A DNA stretch of 64,000 bases. It comes from Aporrectodea caliginosa (Eukaryota > Annelida > Clitellata > Crassiclitellata > Lumbricidae). Of the stretch, positions 35,403 through 47,209 are shown piece after piece. Location of the stretch: contig JACEVL010000145.1 of NCBI GenBank assembly GCA_020284085.1, forward strand, positions 1,166,983-1,230,982. Direction: 5' to 3'. The notes below the pieces were generated by a model that was given only the letters and a program-made list of their open reading frames with translations, had not been told where the DNA came from and did not search any database. The position numbers were made by a program, and so were the translations under genes. Every line of letters starts with the position of its first letter. Positions within the stretch are counted from its first letter, which is position 1.

Positions 35403-36370
35403 CTGAAAAGATCAGACATTAAATGGGCCAGAACACCCAGAGCTTCATTTGCATTTTCGCCCTGTCAACTTCCCACCGGCAATGTACGGTCAATGTACAC
35501 TTTATAGCTGAGTTGGCTAGGGGGCAGATCAAATCTAATCCAATTCAATCAAATATCATCGATTTAACATACGTGGGAATGCTAAAATAATAATATACTA
35601 ATAAATAACTAATAATAATAATAAATAACAATAATAATAAAACAACAACAACAAAAACAACCACAGCAAGCAATGTTAATAAAAATATCAGTAAACAATA
35701 ATAACAATCATAATACTTATGTCTGAAAAGATAAGACATTAAATGGGCCAGAACACCCAGAGCTTCATTTGCATTTTCGCCCTGTCAACTTGCAATGTAC
35801 ACTTTTGCCAGTTTCGATTTAACAACGTGGGAATGCTAAAATAATAATATACTAATAAATAACTAATAATAATAATAAATAACAATAATAATAAAACAAC
35901 AACAACAAAAACAACCACAGCAAGCAATGTTAATAAAAATATCAATGTCTGAAAAGATAAGACATTAAATGGGCCAGAACACCCAGAGCTTCAATGTAAT
36001 CAATGTACGGTCAATGTACACTTTATAGCTGAGTTGGCTAGGGGGCAGATCAAATCTAATCCAATTCAATCAAATATCATCGATTTAACATACGTGGGAA
36101 TGCTAAAATAATAATATACTAATAAATAACTAATAATAATAATAAATAACAATAATAATAAAACAACAACAACAAAAACAACCACAGCAAGCAATGTTAA
36201 TAAAAATATCAGTAAACAATAATAACAATCATAATACTTATGTCTGAAAAGATAAGACATTAAATGGGCCAGAACACCCAGAGCTTCATTTGCATTTTCG
36301 CCCTGTCAACTTCCCACCGGCAATGTACGGTCAATGTACACTTTATAGCTGAGTTGGCTAGGGGGCGCGG
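35403..36370. repeat. Tandem array of a 220-320 bp composite unit (about 3.5 copies)
   Basis: Units start at about 35403, 35722, 35946 and 36242 with CTGAAAAGATAAGACATTAA, ATGGGCCAGAACACCCAGAG. They include a slice of family A SINE (CAATGTACGGTCAATGTACA, AGCTGAGTTGGCTAGGGGGC) plus AATAATAATAAATAAC sequence. The stretches at 35545-35739 and 36066-36260 are identical. The second unit has deletions. The last unit runs into a longer SINE body. Confidence 0.9.
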
Positions 36371-36470
36371 GTGGAGAAGAAATCTCTAGAGTTCTGCCCT
36401 GGCGGAGATTTAAACTCCAGACCTCTCGGTTGAGAGTCCAGCAGGCTAACCACTAGGCCATTCTAAATCC
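36300..36470 (-). mobile_element. Family A SINE-like copy adjoining the tandem array
   Basis: CCCACCGGCAATGTACGGTC, GAGTTGGCTAGGGGGCG, GGCGGAGATTTAAACTCCAG (B-box region complement) and CTAACCACTAGGCC. It supplied the SINE slice amplified in the array. Confidence 0.75.
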
Positions 36471-36949
36471 AATCAGAACTCAGACAGATAAATCCGGAAT
36501 CTAGGCCAGCCTCCTGTCTGAACCGATTCCAATCTAAAAAACACCACCCTCACAGCGGTGGTAGAACGGTGTTAGCACTGGAGTGGTAGAACCACGTTAT
36601 TGCCCTGGATCCAGCTTAACGACGCAACACGAGATTCACAAACATATGTAAAAAAACACCCAATTACCCGCAGGCATACAAAGACTCACACAGAAACACA
36701 CAGACAGAGACATGCACGCATACCCACAAACGTACACGCGTGTACGCAAGGAAACACACGCGTTTAATTGGGAACCGTAAATTGTCTGTTTATTGTGTGA
36801 AACCGGTTTCGGGTTCATAAAACTCGCAGATTTACGATAAGCCGTAATAGGTAAGGTATGACTATGATGACGATAATTAACACTAGTAAATCACACAACA
36901 GATGATGATGATGTCCACCACCTGCTCGTGACATATGGTCTGATCGGAA

Positions 36950-37480
36950 GATGTCACTTGCGGATCATCAAAGCCCTAGATCAAAGAAGACCCGCTTCTG
37001 CCGCCTACCTGTTCAAAGTTTGCCCACGCAGTCCCCAATTGTCAACTGAGGGCTTCAACGCTGAATAGCACACATCTCCCAACACCCCTTGAATCTTGTC
37101 GGCTTTAAGAAGCTCACGATTAGCGGGGAGGAATACTTGGACAACCGTTGCCGCTAACACTTGTACTCCATAAGACACACCGCCCCTTTGATCCTGCCGC
37201 CTGCCTTTGATCGTCCCGACTAAGCCCCGCGACTTCTAATGATATCAGACAGCTATAATCTGTGTCAAACACTGTACATCAGTCCGCGTGATGGGTCGGA
37301 TTCCGAAGTGATTGCGCCACGCCGCCAGATTGGGGAAGAAATATGGAGCCGGGTTGTAGAGCGGAAAAGAAGGCGGTGTAAAAAGCTGGCAGACGTTGAA
37401 AGCTGACAGGCACCTGTTCGAAGGCACGTAAGCTGGACGGTCTAATTGATTAAATAACCTCCGTCCGGCCCCCGAAAACA
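36950..37480. other. Unique GC-richer island with TCF/LEF-like motifs
   Basis: No microsatellite or known repeat and no supported exon. ATCAAAG at 36967 and 36980 and CTTTGATC at 37186 and 37205 match the TCF/LEF core CTTTGAT. Candidate enhancer by motif density only. Confidence 0.35.
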
Positions 37481-37667
37481 AATTGCGTCTGGCGTTTTTA
37501 CAGCCTCATTTGCACGTATACCCTCTGCTCTCGGCACTTGACAGGCCCACATTTGTCATTGTAATTGTTTTTGCGTTTTGGTGGTCGTTTGTGTATATCC
37601 CGCGACCCATTGGCGCGGAGTTCGAATCCTTGCAGTCCACGTATAAGAGTCTAAATAGTACAGTTTG

Positions 37668-37840
37668 CGTGGGACGCGGTGGCCGATTGGTTAGAGCGCT
37701 TGCCTTGTAGCATGGAGAGTAGGGGTTCGATCCTCTCCTCGTGTATAGGCCTTGAGCAAATCCTTCACTCAGACTTACTCAGCGCCATCGATTGATTATT
37801 GCTCATTAGATAGTGGCATCTACATGAAATAAACGAGCAA
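37668..37840 (+). mobile_element. Second tRNA-headed SINE-like repeat
   Basis: GGTGGCCGATTGGTTAGAGC (A-box region) and AGGGGTTCGATCCTC (B box) differ from family A. The tail is GATTGATTATTGCTCATTAG and GCATCTACATGAAATAAACG. Single copy seen here. Confidence 0.75.
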
Positions 37841-37890
37841 TAATAGTAATGATTCACTATTGGCGGGTTTGTGTTTCGGCCGAAAGATAT

Positions 37891-38283
37891 GGGGTCGTCC
37901 AGATTATGTCAACAAATTTTAGACAGTTTTGACCCCCTCCCTCTGTCAACAACTGTCAAACATTGACGGACCCCCTAAAAATTATGTCAACAATCCCAGC
38001 CCCCCCCTACAAAAAAAGAAACACAATGGCTCAATACATGTAGAATAATTTTTTTTAAATTTTTTACACTAAAAATGCAATCTCGAATTTAAAAATATAT
38101 GAGTTTAGTTTATTACCAGCTTTTTTAGTAGTATTAAACATTAAGCATACATTTTAGCATTACTTAATGTTTTCGCTACCATTTTGAAGGGTCTGTGTTG
38201 ATTCATTGGAAAAAAATTTGTTGACGTCAAATTGGTTTGCGTCAAACTTTTCTATTTTGTTGACATAATTAATGGACGACCCC
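37891..38283. mobile_element. TIR element with GGGGTCGTCC ends
   Basis: GGGGTCGTCCAGATTATGTC at the left mirrors GACATAATTAATGGACGACC plus CC at the right; TAT flanks both sides. Subterminal GACCCCCTCC and GTTGACGTCAAA motifs, AT-rich non-coding middle. The ends are related to those of 21942-22405; one isolated end is at 27408. Confidence 0.82.
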
Positions 38284-38334
38284 TATAAGATCTATTTCTA
38301 TTTCTGCCCCTCCTTGCGAACTCAACCATAAATG

Positions 38335-38450
38335 GAGTACGTTGACAGCACATTGTTGGTAGAAAGGGAGAGGATTGGCCAACCGCTCTCATAGGCCGAG
38401 GTTAAGAAAAACGAAGGCGCTAACCTCTCGGGCATAGCATACGAAACCAT
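38335..38450 (+). mobile_element. Family A SINE-like copy, 3' half
   Basis: GGTAGAAAGGGAGAGGATTG, then CATAGGCCGAGGTTAAGAAA and GGCGCTAACCTCTCGGG. The head is missing. Confidence 0.55.
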
Positions 38451-39089
38451 TCCTCTGCTGTGCTTCTCTTTCTAAGTGTATCGTATTGTTTTGTTTCTGT
38501 TATATTGTGTCTCACTTTCTGTTGTTTTACGTAGCCCAACAGGGCCAACACTAACTGGGTCACAAGCCAATTTTTCATCACACAAAACTTCAATCAGGTG
38601 CACAATCAAAAATCAAATGGGTCAGGTTAAGATTTGGTTCGGTTCCGTTGCAAAATCTACAGTTACACTACCTTACATCATTACATTCACTTGGTAATGT
38701 AGCCTACATTACAATTTAACTGTATTCTAAAACATCGTTAGCTCTGTGAATGAGCTTTCGATTCCATGCCCATCACTCTGTCCCTGTTTCTTTCTGTTTG
38801 CTTAATACAAATTAACAGCACAATAAGAATTCTCCACGCCATTTGGCCGTTTATTAAAAGCCGCGCAAGCAACGCGGACAGAATTATGGGGAGAGAATCG
38901 TGTGCTGCGTCCGCGAACGAAGACTGTTTCACGCCCAGATCCTGGTTCTTTGAAAGACACGAGACAAACTGGATTAGGCTAATTGGGTTATCTTTGTCTC
39001 CGGATCGGACGCCTTGTCTCGGCCTCACACGACACGTCAATCAGTAGTTAACGAAGAACTTCTCGGAGGTGGGAGGTAGACAGCAAAGA

Positions 39090-39525
39090 AGGAGGAAGAC
39101 AGGGAGGTAGACGTAGATAGACAGACACACAGAGACAGACAGACAGACACACAGAGACACGTATAGACAGACATACAGACACACAGAGACAGAGACACAT
39201 AGAGACAGAGACACATAGAGACAGAGAGACAGACACACAGAGACAGACACACAGAGACAGACACACAGAAACAGACAGACACACAGAGAGAGAGACAGAC
39301 AGAGGGAGGGAGACAGACAGACACAGACACACAGAAAGATACAGACAATCAGAGACAAATGGACAGACAGAGACACAGAGACACACAGAGAGTGACTGAG
39401 GGATAGAAAGACAGAGAGAGATGACAGAGACAGAGAGCGAGAGAGAGAGACAGAGTGACAGAGAAGTAGACAGATACAGAGAGAGACGGATAGAGAGAGG
39501 GAGAGACAGAGAGCGAAGAGGGAGG
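39090..39525. repeat. (CAGA)n / (CACAGAGA)n array
   Basis: AGACACACAGAGACAGACA for about 430 bases. Cys/Val/Ser-rich frames on the minus strand are artefacts. Confidence 0.92.
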
Positions 39526-39960
39526 GTCGCGTGGCAGGCACTGGGTCTGACAGGTGTCTTTGTGGACGCGCGTCAACAATTGGTTGGCCCTGCAGGCAGT
39601 GGGTGCCAGATGCCGTGAGAAAAGGAATGGGAGAGAAGAAAAGGAATCTGTGGAGGGGTGGATGGGGTAGATGGGTGGGTAGACGGAGAAGAAATTCATT
39701 CCCCCCATGCATTGGGTGCCCTTCCCCCTTCGGCAATCGCACCCTACCCAAATCATGTTCGTGCCACTTCACCTCACAGCTGGTGCGGACAGGACTTTGC
39801 CACGGATCTCGAAGGGCAATCCACCCAACCCTCCATCCCTCACTCCCCTCCTCTATCCTGATTTCGTGACGACCCCCCACATCCTATTCACGCCAATGCC
39901 CCGCAAACTGTCGGGTTGCCATAGTGACAGAGGGACTGCCCACATAGAATGATAAGAGAC
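39526..39960. other. Unique GC-rich island
   Basis: About 430 bases without recognised repeat. Open for 60-110 codons in several frames, but no domain or splice support. Confidence 0.3.
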
Positions 39961-39979
39961 TTCATAGTATGGAGATATG

Positions 39980-40485
39980 TACGTGTGTGTGTGTGTGTGT
40001 GTGTGTGTTTGTATGCGTCCAATATGTCCATGTATGTATGAATGCGTATGCATGTGTGTGTATGTTTGTATGTTGTGCATGTAATGTCTGTATTTGTGTA
40101 TATCAGGTTATATGTGTAGGTATTATGTGTGTATGTAATATGTATATGCGGAGATACGCTGGCGTGTATGTGTGTATTTATGTATGCATGCATGCGTGCA
40201 TGTATGCGTATATGCATGCATGTGTGTGCGTGTGTGTGTGTGCGAGGTTGTGTATGTGCATGTTTGTGTGTGTCTTTTGTGTGTTTGTCTGTGTTTGTCT
40301 GTCTGTTTGTGTGTTGTCTGTTTGTGTGTGTATCTGTGTGTGTCTGTGTGTGTTCTTGTGTGTGTGTGTGTGTGCTTGTGTGTGTCTGTGTGTTTGTGTG
40401 TGTTTGTTTGTGTGTGTGTGTGTTGTGTGTGTATCTCTGTGTGTCTGTGTGTGTGTCTGTGTGAGTGTATGCGTGTGTGTTTGTG
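39980..40485. repeat. (GT)n, (GTAT)n and (GTTT)n compound array
   Basis: About 500 bases of GTGTGTGT interleaved with GTATG and GTCTGTTTG. Confidence 0.92.
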
Positions 40486-40814
40486 AAGGCCAGGCCACGA
40501 AGAGGCCACGTTCCATGGGGACAAAAGTAGTTATTGCCTGTATGCTCAGAAACCCTAATTAAAAACGGCAACCATAATTGGCATTAATTAAGAAATGCCT
40601 CGAGATAAAAACGCACCAATGGTTCAGATAGAGGCACCTCTTTCATTTCCGTCAAAATCTTGGATAACCTTCATGTTTAACCCCTTGCTATGTTGAACCC
40701 AGAAAGACTTTTTAGAAGGGATTTTGATTTAAGAAGTTCAGTTATTCAAATTGACATTTTGCGAGCATATAATAGCCTACATAGATGATGAATTCTAAAT
40801 GCCATGTTTATGTA

Positions 40815-40885
40815 CGAGTAATGTATGTATGTATGTATGTATGTATGTATGTATGTATGATTGTATGTGTGTGCATGCATGTGTG
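40815..40885. repeat. (GTAT)n microsatellite
   Basis: About 12 ATGT units, then GTGCATGCATGTG. Confidence 0.9.
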
Positions 40886-41022
40886 CATGTACACATGGCT
40901 GTCTAAGGGATGCGTGTAAGTATGTCTATATATCTCTGTTAGTATGTGGGTATTGGACCCTTTAAACGTCACCATTACGCATATAATATCTGGCTGCTAC
41001 CACCTGACTGTGGAGTGGCAGT

Positions 41023-41084
41023 TGACCCTCTGACCTCTTTTCCTTTTCGGGCACTTGACCTTTCCGGCCTTTGACCTTTGGACC
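41023..41084. promoter_or_regulatory. Cluster of nuclear-receptor half-sites
   Basis: TGACCC-TC-TGACCT (41023-41036, DR2), TGACCT at 41056, and TGACCT-T-TGGACC (41072-41084, DR1-like). Five half-sites in 62 bases, all in the same orientation. Motif evidence only. Confidence 0.35.
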
Positions 41085-41194
41085 CCTTCAAACTTTGCCC
41101 CATGCAGAGACAAGGGTCGTGGGTTTCGACCCTCAGCCCAACCCAAAGAGAAAGACTTTGTCAACCACCACCAGGAATTTATTTGTTGTCTAAA

Positions 41195-41700
41195 GAGACA
41201 GACAGAAAGACTGGACAGACAGATGGACAGACAGACAGACAGAGGAGAGACAAAGAGACAGACAGACAGAGAGTCAGACAGGCAGACAGAGAGAAAAACA
41301 GATAGTCAGACAGATGAACAGAGAGGCAGGCAGAGACAGGCAGACAGACATGTGACAGAGAAATAGTGTTCAGGCATTCAAAGACATACAAGAAGAGACA
41401 GACACGGAGACACTAGCAAACAACCTCAAAAATAGCGACAGACACACACACAGGCAGGCGCAAATACTCACACAGACAAGCACACATGTATAATTGTATA
41501 TACATACAAACACTCACAGACAGACACACACAGGCAAACAGACAGGCAGACATACAACAGATATACAATAGATACAGACAAACAAACAAACAGACTCGCC
41601 ACAGAGAGACAGACATACATGCAGACAGACGTACATCCCAGCACTCGGGCCAGCAGACAGAGAGAGATAGACATACAGATGGACCCACAGACATAGGTAT
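41195..41700. repeat. (CAGA)n arrays
   Basis: CAGACAGACAGAG-rich, with CACACACAGGCAGG and ACAAACAAACAGAC interruptions. Confidence 0.9.
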
Positions 41701-41749
41701 AGCCAGCCTTTCGATAGCAGACCCTACAACAGACACCCAGGCAGGCATT

Positions 41750-42310
41750 CACCAGGACAAACGCACATACCGACCGATCCATCCATTAACCGATTTAAAC
41801 GAGCCACGCGAGGAGGACTTTTTAGCACCCACTGAACCCTAGCAACGGCCAGTGACCTTAACGACCCCCAGGTCAAGCTGGCCAGACCATCATCTGGCTG
41901 ACCAGTGAGCAGTGGCAGCCCCTGCCAGTCCAAGGGCCTTTCCGCCACAACCTCCCCCGTCCGTCGGGCCAGTGGCCCAGTAGTTAATTGAAGCCATTTC
42001 CTGCGAGCACTGTAATTATTCCGACCATAATGGCTGTGGTTGCTATCCCGATCATTATGATTAAACCGGTCATCTAGCTCTCCACGTTCTTCCCCTTTCC
42101 CATCTGACGCAGCCTCTACCGTATTATCTCCCCAATCTTTCTCCTCCCATCATCTACTCCCTTTAGCTAATAATCTCTCTTCCCTTCCTCATTTGTTTCA
42201 CCCTCCACCGTCTCCGCTTCCTCATCTAACTCCTATACTCAGGATGAGCATGGGAGGAATCCATCTTATCTTCTTCGAATTTCTCTCATGCTACATGAAT
42301 ATTTGTGTTT
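41750..42310. other. Unique sequence, pyrimidine-rich in part
   Basis: GGCCAGT repeated motifs at 41845-41975 (GCTGGCCAGACC, TGGCTGACCAGTGAG). No gene recognised. Confidence 0.35.
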
Positions 42311-42319
42311 ATTATTAAT

Positions 42320-42565
42320 TCAAACTGACACACCGCAGTATGATTACAATTCATAGTATGAACGGATGATTACAAGTTATTACAGGAGTCGAATGTAACT
42401 GTATGGCAGCCATGCAAGGCGCCCATCATGTCCTACTGCTCATTCTACCAACGCCACCCAGCGAATGAAAGGCTGAGTCGACCTTTGTATGGGTAGCGGT
42501 AATCGATCCTGCGTCCATGCTGATCTCATGCTCTTCGTGCCAGAGTGTTTCCATTACCCTCTCCT
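42320..42565 (+). repeat. Dispersed repeat shared with 6720-6870
   Basis: AACTGACACACCGCAGTATG, GATTACAATTCATAGTATG, then ATCCTGCGTCCATGCTGATC and GTGTTTCCATTACCCTC. The longer copy has extra internal sequence. Confidence 0.6.
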
Positions 42566-42870
42566 CAATGCTCCATCTTCCTCAAACTTATCAACCACCT
42601 CTTTCCCCTACTCTTCCTCATTTTCGTCATCCTCTTCTTCCTTCTCCTCCCAATCTTCCTCAGCCTTCTCCTCGATCCTCATATTCCTTAACCCAATCCA
42701 CCTTCCCTTCCCCAAGTTCCCCATGCATGCTCCTCGTATTCTTCAAACTAGTCATTCACCAATACCACCTTTTCTTCCTCTCGCTTCTCCTCCTCCTTCT
42801 CCTCTTCCTTTTCCCTCACCTTCCTCAGCCTTATCCTTTGCCATATCATCCTCTATCTCCTCCTAAACTA
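42565..42870. repeat. CTTCCTC pyrimidine-rich tract
   Basis: Imperfect CTC/TTC repeats over about 300 bases. Ser/Pro/Leu frames are compositional. Confidence 0.6.
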
Positions 42871-42959
42871 ATGAGAACGAAGCTTTCCTCCAAAATCCCA
42901 ATTTCTACAATTGTAATGCGTTACTATAACGCATTCTATTTAAGCGCCAGTATAAATAC

Positions 42960-43260
42960 CATCGGTTGACAACGTTTTAAAGGTGTGGAAGGCGACCGCT
43001 CTAACCAATCGTCTGCCCTCTCCCACTACTTAAAAAACATCCGTTTAACCCGTCTGAAATAAAGGTGTCTAACACAGCGAGAGCTTTTATAAATCGAAAA
43101 TTTTCTCTTTTTAACGACATCTTATTGCTGCCAAGGCCGTTGACGTCAACCTTACTTTACAGTCCTGTTCTATCGGTTGCCAAAAAGTATCATTCGCCTT
43201 TTGCGTCCCATCCTTATATAACAACAGTTGACATCCTTTTTAAAGGTGTCTAAAGAGAAC
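42960..43260. repeat. Family D repeat pair
   Basis: CGTTTTAAAGGTGTGGAAG near 42974 and TTTTTAAAGGTGTCTAAAG near 43237 bracket TTAACGACATCTTATTGCTG, the family D core in reverse. Both ends face the same way, so this is two partial copies. Confidence 0.5.
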
Positions 43261-43384
43261 GTTCTAACCAATTATTGGTTATACCAGATGTAATGTAACA
43301 AGACATCTTTATATAGCGCCACTTAAGAGTCTCACAGAAGCGCTCAGATCAATCATTACGAATAAATCCGTATGCCAGCCAAGG

Positions 43385-43655
43385 CAACCATGGGCACAAA
43401 GTTTCATCACGAATAAATTTTTCCTAGCCATCTTCAACATATGAAGACCGGTATAGCCAGTCCTCTAGCTAGTCGTCTCCCTCGCCAACAGAACTTCCCA
43501 CTAACGGAGCATTGCAGTCAATGTACTCATTTTATGGTCGAGTTCGCTAGGGGGTATAAGTGGAAAAGAATTCTAGAAGCAAATTCTGCCCTATGGGATT
43601 TAAACCCACGACCTCTCTCGGTTGAAAGTCGAGCATGCTAATCACTCAAACACCA
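43385..43655 (-). mobile_element. Family A SINE-like copy
   Basis: GGCACAAAGTTTCATCACG, then GTATAGCCAGTCCTC; GTCAATGTACTCATTTTATG; GGGATTTAAACCCACGACCT (B-box complement); GCATGCTAATCACTC (A-box complement). It follows a family B GCGCCACTTAAG block at 43316. Confidence 0.75.
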
Positions 43656-43729
43656 CTCGTCTTATTTTGTCACGTTTTCTGTGAACCTAAGTCAACTATA
43701 AATTAGGTCATCATATCTACATAAACTGA

Positions 43730-43990
43730 CATCATGTATGCATGTGTGTTTGCTTTTTTTGTGCGTTTGTGTGTGTGTCTGTGTGTTTGTTTGTGTGTGT
43801 TTGCGTGTATGTTCTCTTTTTTGTCTGTTTGTTTGTGTGCGTTTGTTTGCGTGTGTTTGTTTGTGTGGCTGTCTATGTGTCTGCTTGTTTGCTTGTTTGC
43901 TGGTGTGTTTGCGTGTGTGTGTTTGTCTGTTTGTGGGTGTACGTGTTTGTGTGGGTTCACCATCATCGTCGTCATCATCATCATCATCAT
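43730..43990. repeat. (GTTT)n / (GT)n then (CAT)n
   Basis: GTGTTTGTTTGTGTGC repeats, ending in CATCATCATCACCACC. Confidence 0.88.
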
Positions 43991-44082
43991 CACCACCACC
44001 AACACCAACATTAACAGACACCACTACCAAATTCTTAAAACAACTGCAAGTAAAACTACAATTGAATAATTAATTACTACAG

Positions 44083-44084
44083 AT

Positions 44085-44124
<40 letters not shown>
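44083..44124. repeat. (AAC)n microsatellite
   Basis: About 13 CAA units. Confidence 0.9.
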
Positions 44125-44489
44125 ACGACAAGGATAATGATAAAGAATTTAGCATGTCACTTGATAACAACTCCAAATCGAGAAACTAATTTCGATTACT
44201 CACCCGTATCTACTCCACAATCGCCAGCAAACGGAAGGAGATAAGAAGGTTTTTAAGATAATTTAAAAGCCTTCGGAAGCAGACAATAAAAGATACGAAG
44301 ACCTCGATCGGTGTCGTCCTCTCTTGTCTGCACCTCCTCTGGTCTGTCGGCTGAGGCACTTTGGCGACGCACTTGCCAACGGGAAATTAGTCATGCTCAC
44401 GATTGGCTGACGCGGTGCTGAGGGGCGGGGCTTAGCTGACATGGCCGGATGGAGCTCTCGTTCTAAAACCGTCTCACGGTGCCCATAAG

Positions 44490-45055
44490 ACAGACGGACA
44501 GACAGACACACACACAGACAGACACACACAAAGACACTGACAAACTGATACACAGACAAGACGGATGGACGGGACGACAGACAGACAGACAGACACACAG
44601 ACACTGACTTACTTAATTACTTAATTACTTACTTACCTACTGATTGACAAACTGATATGCAGACAAGAGGCCATAGCCTAAGACCTAATTAAGTAAGTCA
44701 GTCAGTCAGTCTGTCAGTTTGTCTGTCTGGGGAGAGACAGACAGACAGACGGACGAGCGGACGGACAGATAGACATATAGATAGACAAACAAACAAAAAT
44801 GCAGATAAGCAGACAAACAGGCACAAACAAACAGACAGAGAGAGATAAAGAGACACAGAGGTGGACACACAAACGAACAGAAGAGAATGAGACAAACAGA
44901 TTGACAGACAGACATACAGAGAGGCAGATAGACAGGCAGGCAGACAGATAGACAGACAGATAGACAGACAAATAGACAGAAAGTCAGACAGGCAGACGGA
45001 CAGACAGACAGACATACAGACACACGCACAAACACAAATACACGGAGGTACAGAC
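44490..45055. repeat. (CAGA)n arrays with a TAATTACT interlude
   Basis: CAGACAGA at 44490-44610 and 44728-45050; ACTTAATTACTTACTTACC at 44608-44640 and its near-complement AATTAAGTAAGTCAGTCAGT at 44690 form a loose inverted repeat of about 100 bases. Confidence 0.88.
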
Positions 45056-45274
45056 AGCCACCCCACTCGACGAAGGAGATGACACTGCCTGGGTAAACAA
45101 TTCCGTCAAAGACGAGGGGTTCCTAGTGTGGCTGTTCACCCCATTAGCCATGTTTTCCAAACACATTGGTCCCTTGCAGTGGACCACTGAGCTCTGTTGC
45201 CTTTGAAAATACTCGGAGATGTCAAGCTGCGATCTTTTCAGCATCCTCTGTTACAGTACCCGACACGACAAGAA

Positions 45275-45362
45275 CAGACCAGGTTATGAAGTACACGCGA
45301 CGTCATTTTCTTAGCCTCGGCATATGAACCGGAGACCAGTCGTCTTCCTAGCCGTCAGATCG
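45275..45362 (-). mobile_element. Family A SINE fragment
   Basis: TATGAAGTACACGCGACGTC, TTCTTAGCCTCGGCATATGA, ACCAGTC and CGTCAGATCGG, cut off by the AAT array. Confidence 0.6.
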
Positions 45363-45540
<178 letters not shown>

Positions 45541-45645
45541 AATGTTACTGAGATGATATCTCACACCGTTCAAAAGTTATACCCAATATACCTGAGGCAC
45601 AGGGGGGGGTGGATACCACCCCCTAGATTTTCGATCTTATCCATT

Positions 45646-45702
45646 TGTATATTGTAGCTTTCAGTATTGATGTTGATTGATGGAGAGAATAAATATTGTT
45701 AC

Positions 45703-45781
<79 letters not shown>

Positions 45782-45782
45782 C
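45646..45782 (+). mobile_element. Retrotransposon 3' tail plus (TAA)n
   Basis: TATTGTAGCTTTCAGTATTG, ATGTTGATTGATGGAGAGAA, TAAATATTGTTA, followed by (CAATAA)/(TAA)n. Essentially identical to 16266-16320. Confidence 0.75.
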
Positions 45783-46002
45783 GTAATCTTCGGATTTTCT
45801 TCAGTGTGCAGCAAGCTAGTTTTTGAGATACTTAAAGAGATGTGCAATTAGTTTGTAAACAATGATTGCTTTGAACAGTTTTCACAACTGTCTGTTTATA
45901 ACCTCTCGATTGTAACTGAATACCTGCATTACTAATGAAACGTCTGAACTCATTGCTTTTTGTAATGTCTGAGGGAAGCGTTTTAAAGGTGTCCAACTGT
46001 GT

Positions 46003-46003
46003 G

Positions 46004-46042
<39 letters not shown>

Positions 46043-46050
46043 ACAAACAC
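46003..46050. repeat. (CA)n microsatellite
   Basis: CGCGCGCACACACACA, about 20 CA units with two interruptions. Confidence 0.9.
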
Positions 46051-46278
46051 ACGCACAGAGCTTTATCGAAACCCTTTAGCTATGAGCTTGGCGGCAGAGA
46101 ACGCAATGACAATATTGTTAAATTAAGCAACATTCTTCACTGCTATAAACGTTGAAGCGAGTTTATCTTATTCCAGTGTGATTCTCGTTAACGATAGGCT
46201 AACGATGACGAAAATTTGTAACCATTGTCTCCATTACTTTACAAATGGTAGGGGTCTTTGCCGGAGCAGAGGGACCCA

Positions 46279-46315
46279 GCGTTTCCAGGGAAACGCATTT
46301 TCCAGAGGAAAATGC
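46279..46315. promoter_or_regulatory. Two adjacent perfect palindromes (TTCC/GGAA)
   Basis: GCGTTTCC-AG-GGAAACGC (46279-46296) overlaps by GC with GCATTTTCC-AGA-GGAAAATGC (46295-46315). Both centre on TTCC...GGAA, resembling STAT-type sites with N4 and N5 spacing. They lie inside a 90-codon plus frame (46258-46530) of no recognised family, Arg/Lys/Gln/Asp-rich. Confidence 0.35.
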
Positions 46316-47209
46316 ACAGAGTCGGATTCTTCATGAATGACGACCAAGGGAATCAGAGAGATGATTGGAGAGGCATAGAAAAGACTTGGCAAGGCGTGAT
46401 TTGGAACGAGTATTATATGCTCGAAGGCTTATTTCAGAGGAAGTGCAAACTTCAAAGACATTGCACTTTTCGCGCAAGGCCGCATGATTTTAAGCTTCCA
46501 TCCAAAGACGATAAGAACGATCTGCCATGAATTCTATAGGCCTATAGAAAATTGTACAAACGACCCTTTCTAACGAGAACAATGATAGTAACTCATAAAC
46601 GTCATCTTAAATTTACTATCACTCAACATTTATGTGAACGAGGTTTGCCATCTTGAGATCTGGTCATAAGAGCGAATTAAAGAGCGACATAACGAACAAG
46701 CGACATAGCAGAAGAGCGACATGAGATTTCTACTTTTTCCTGCTTTGCGTATGATTTCTCTTCTACGTCGCCCTTCTGTTATTCAGCAGGTTGAAATTTC
46801 TGACACAAATTCGCATAAGTTTATCTTTTATATTTCCGGTATTCTCAATCAAACAAGGTTTCAAAGAAGTAGCTGACAAGATTTCTTGATTTTCCTGTCA
46901 GGCGTCTGATTTCTCTTCTATGGATTGTCTTGCTCATCGACATATTGCCCGAGTTCGAAGAACTGCATGAGATGTCGAGATATCGTTTTCGGGTTTTTTC
47001 AATTTCGAAATTATCTGTGCTAAATTACGGTAAGTAAAATAAATTTAATTTCATGAAACACCACAGGTTTCTCGCCAAAAAGGCGCGAAAAACAGAAAAC
47101 CAAAACGATATCTTGCTAACAACTATAGGCCTACAGTTATGCTAAAGCTTTCGATTATTTCTTCACATTTCGTACTATTTCTCTACAAATTAACATCTAT
47201 TTATTTACT

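Noticed and set aside
36967..37481. 78-codon minus-strand frame as an upstream PDZRN exon
   Set aside because: No PDZ, RING or linker similarity and no donor/acceptor pair in phase.
37668..37740. Possible tRNA gene
   Set aside because: A and B boxes are present but no acceptor-stem pairing; the sequence continues as a SINE body. The same applies to 48718-48812 and the heads of family A copies.
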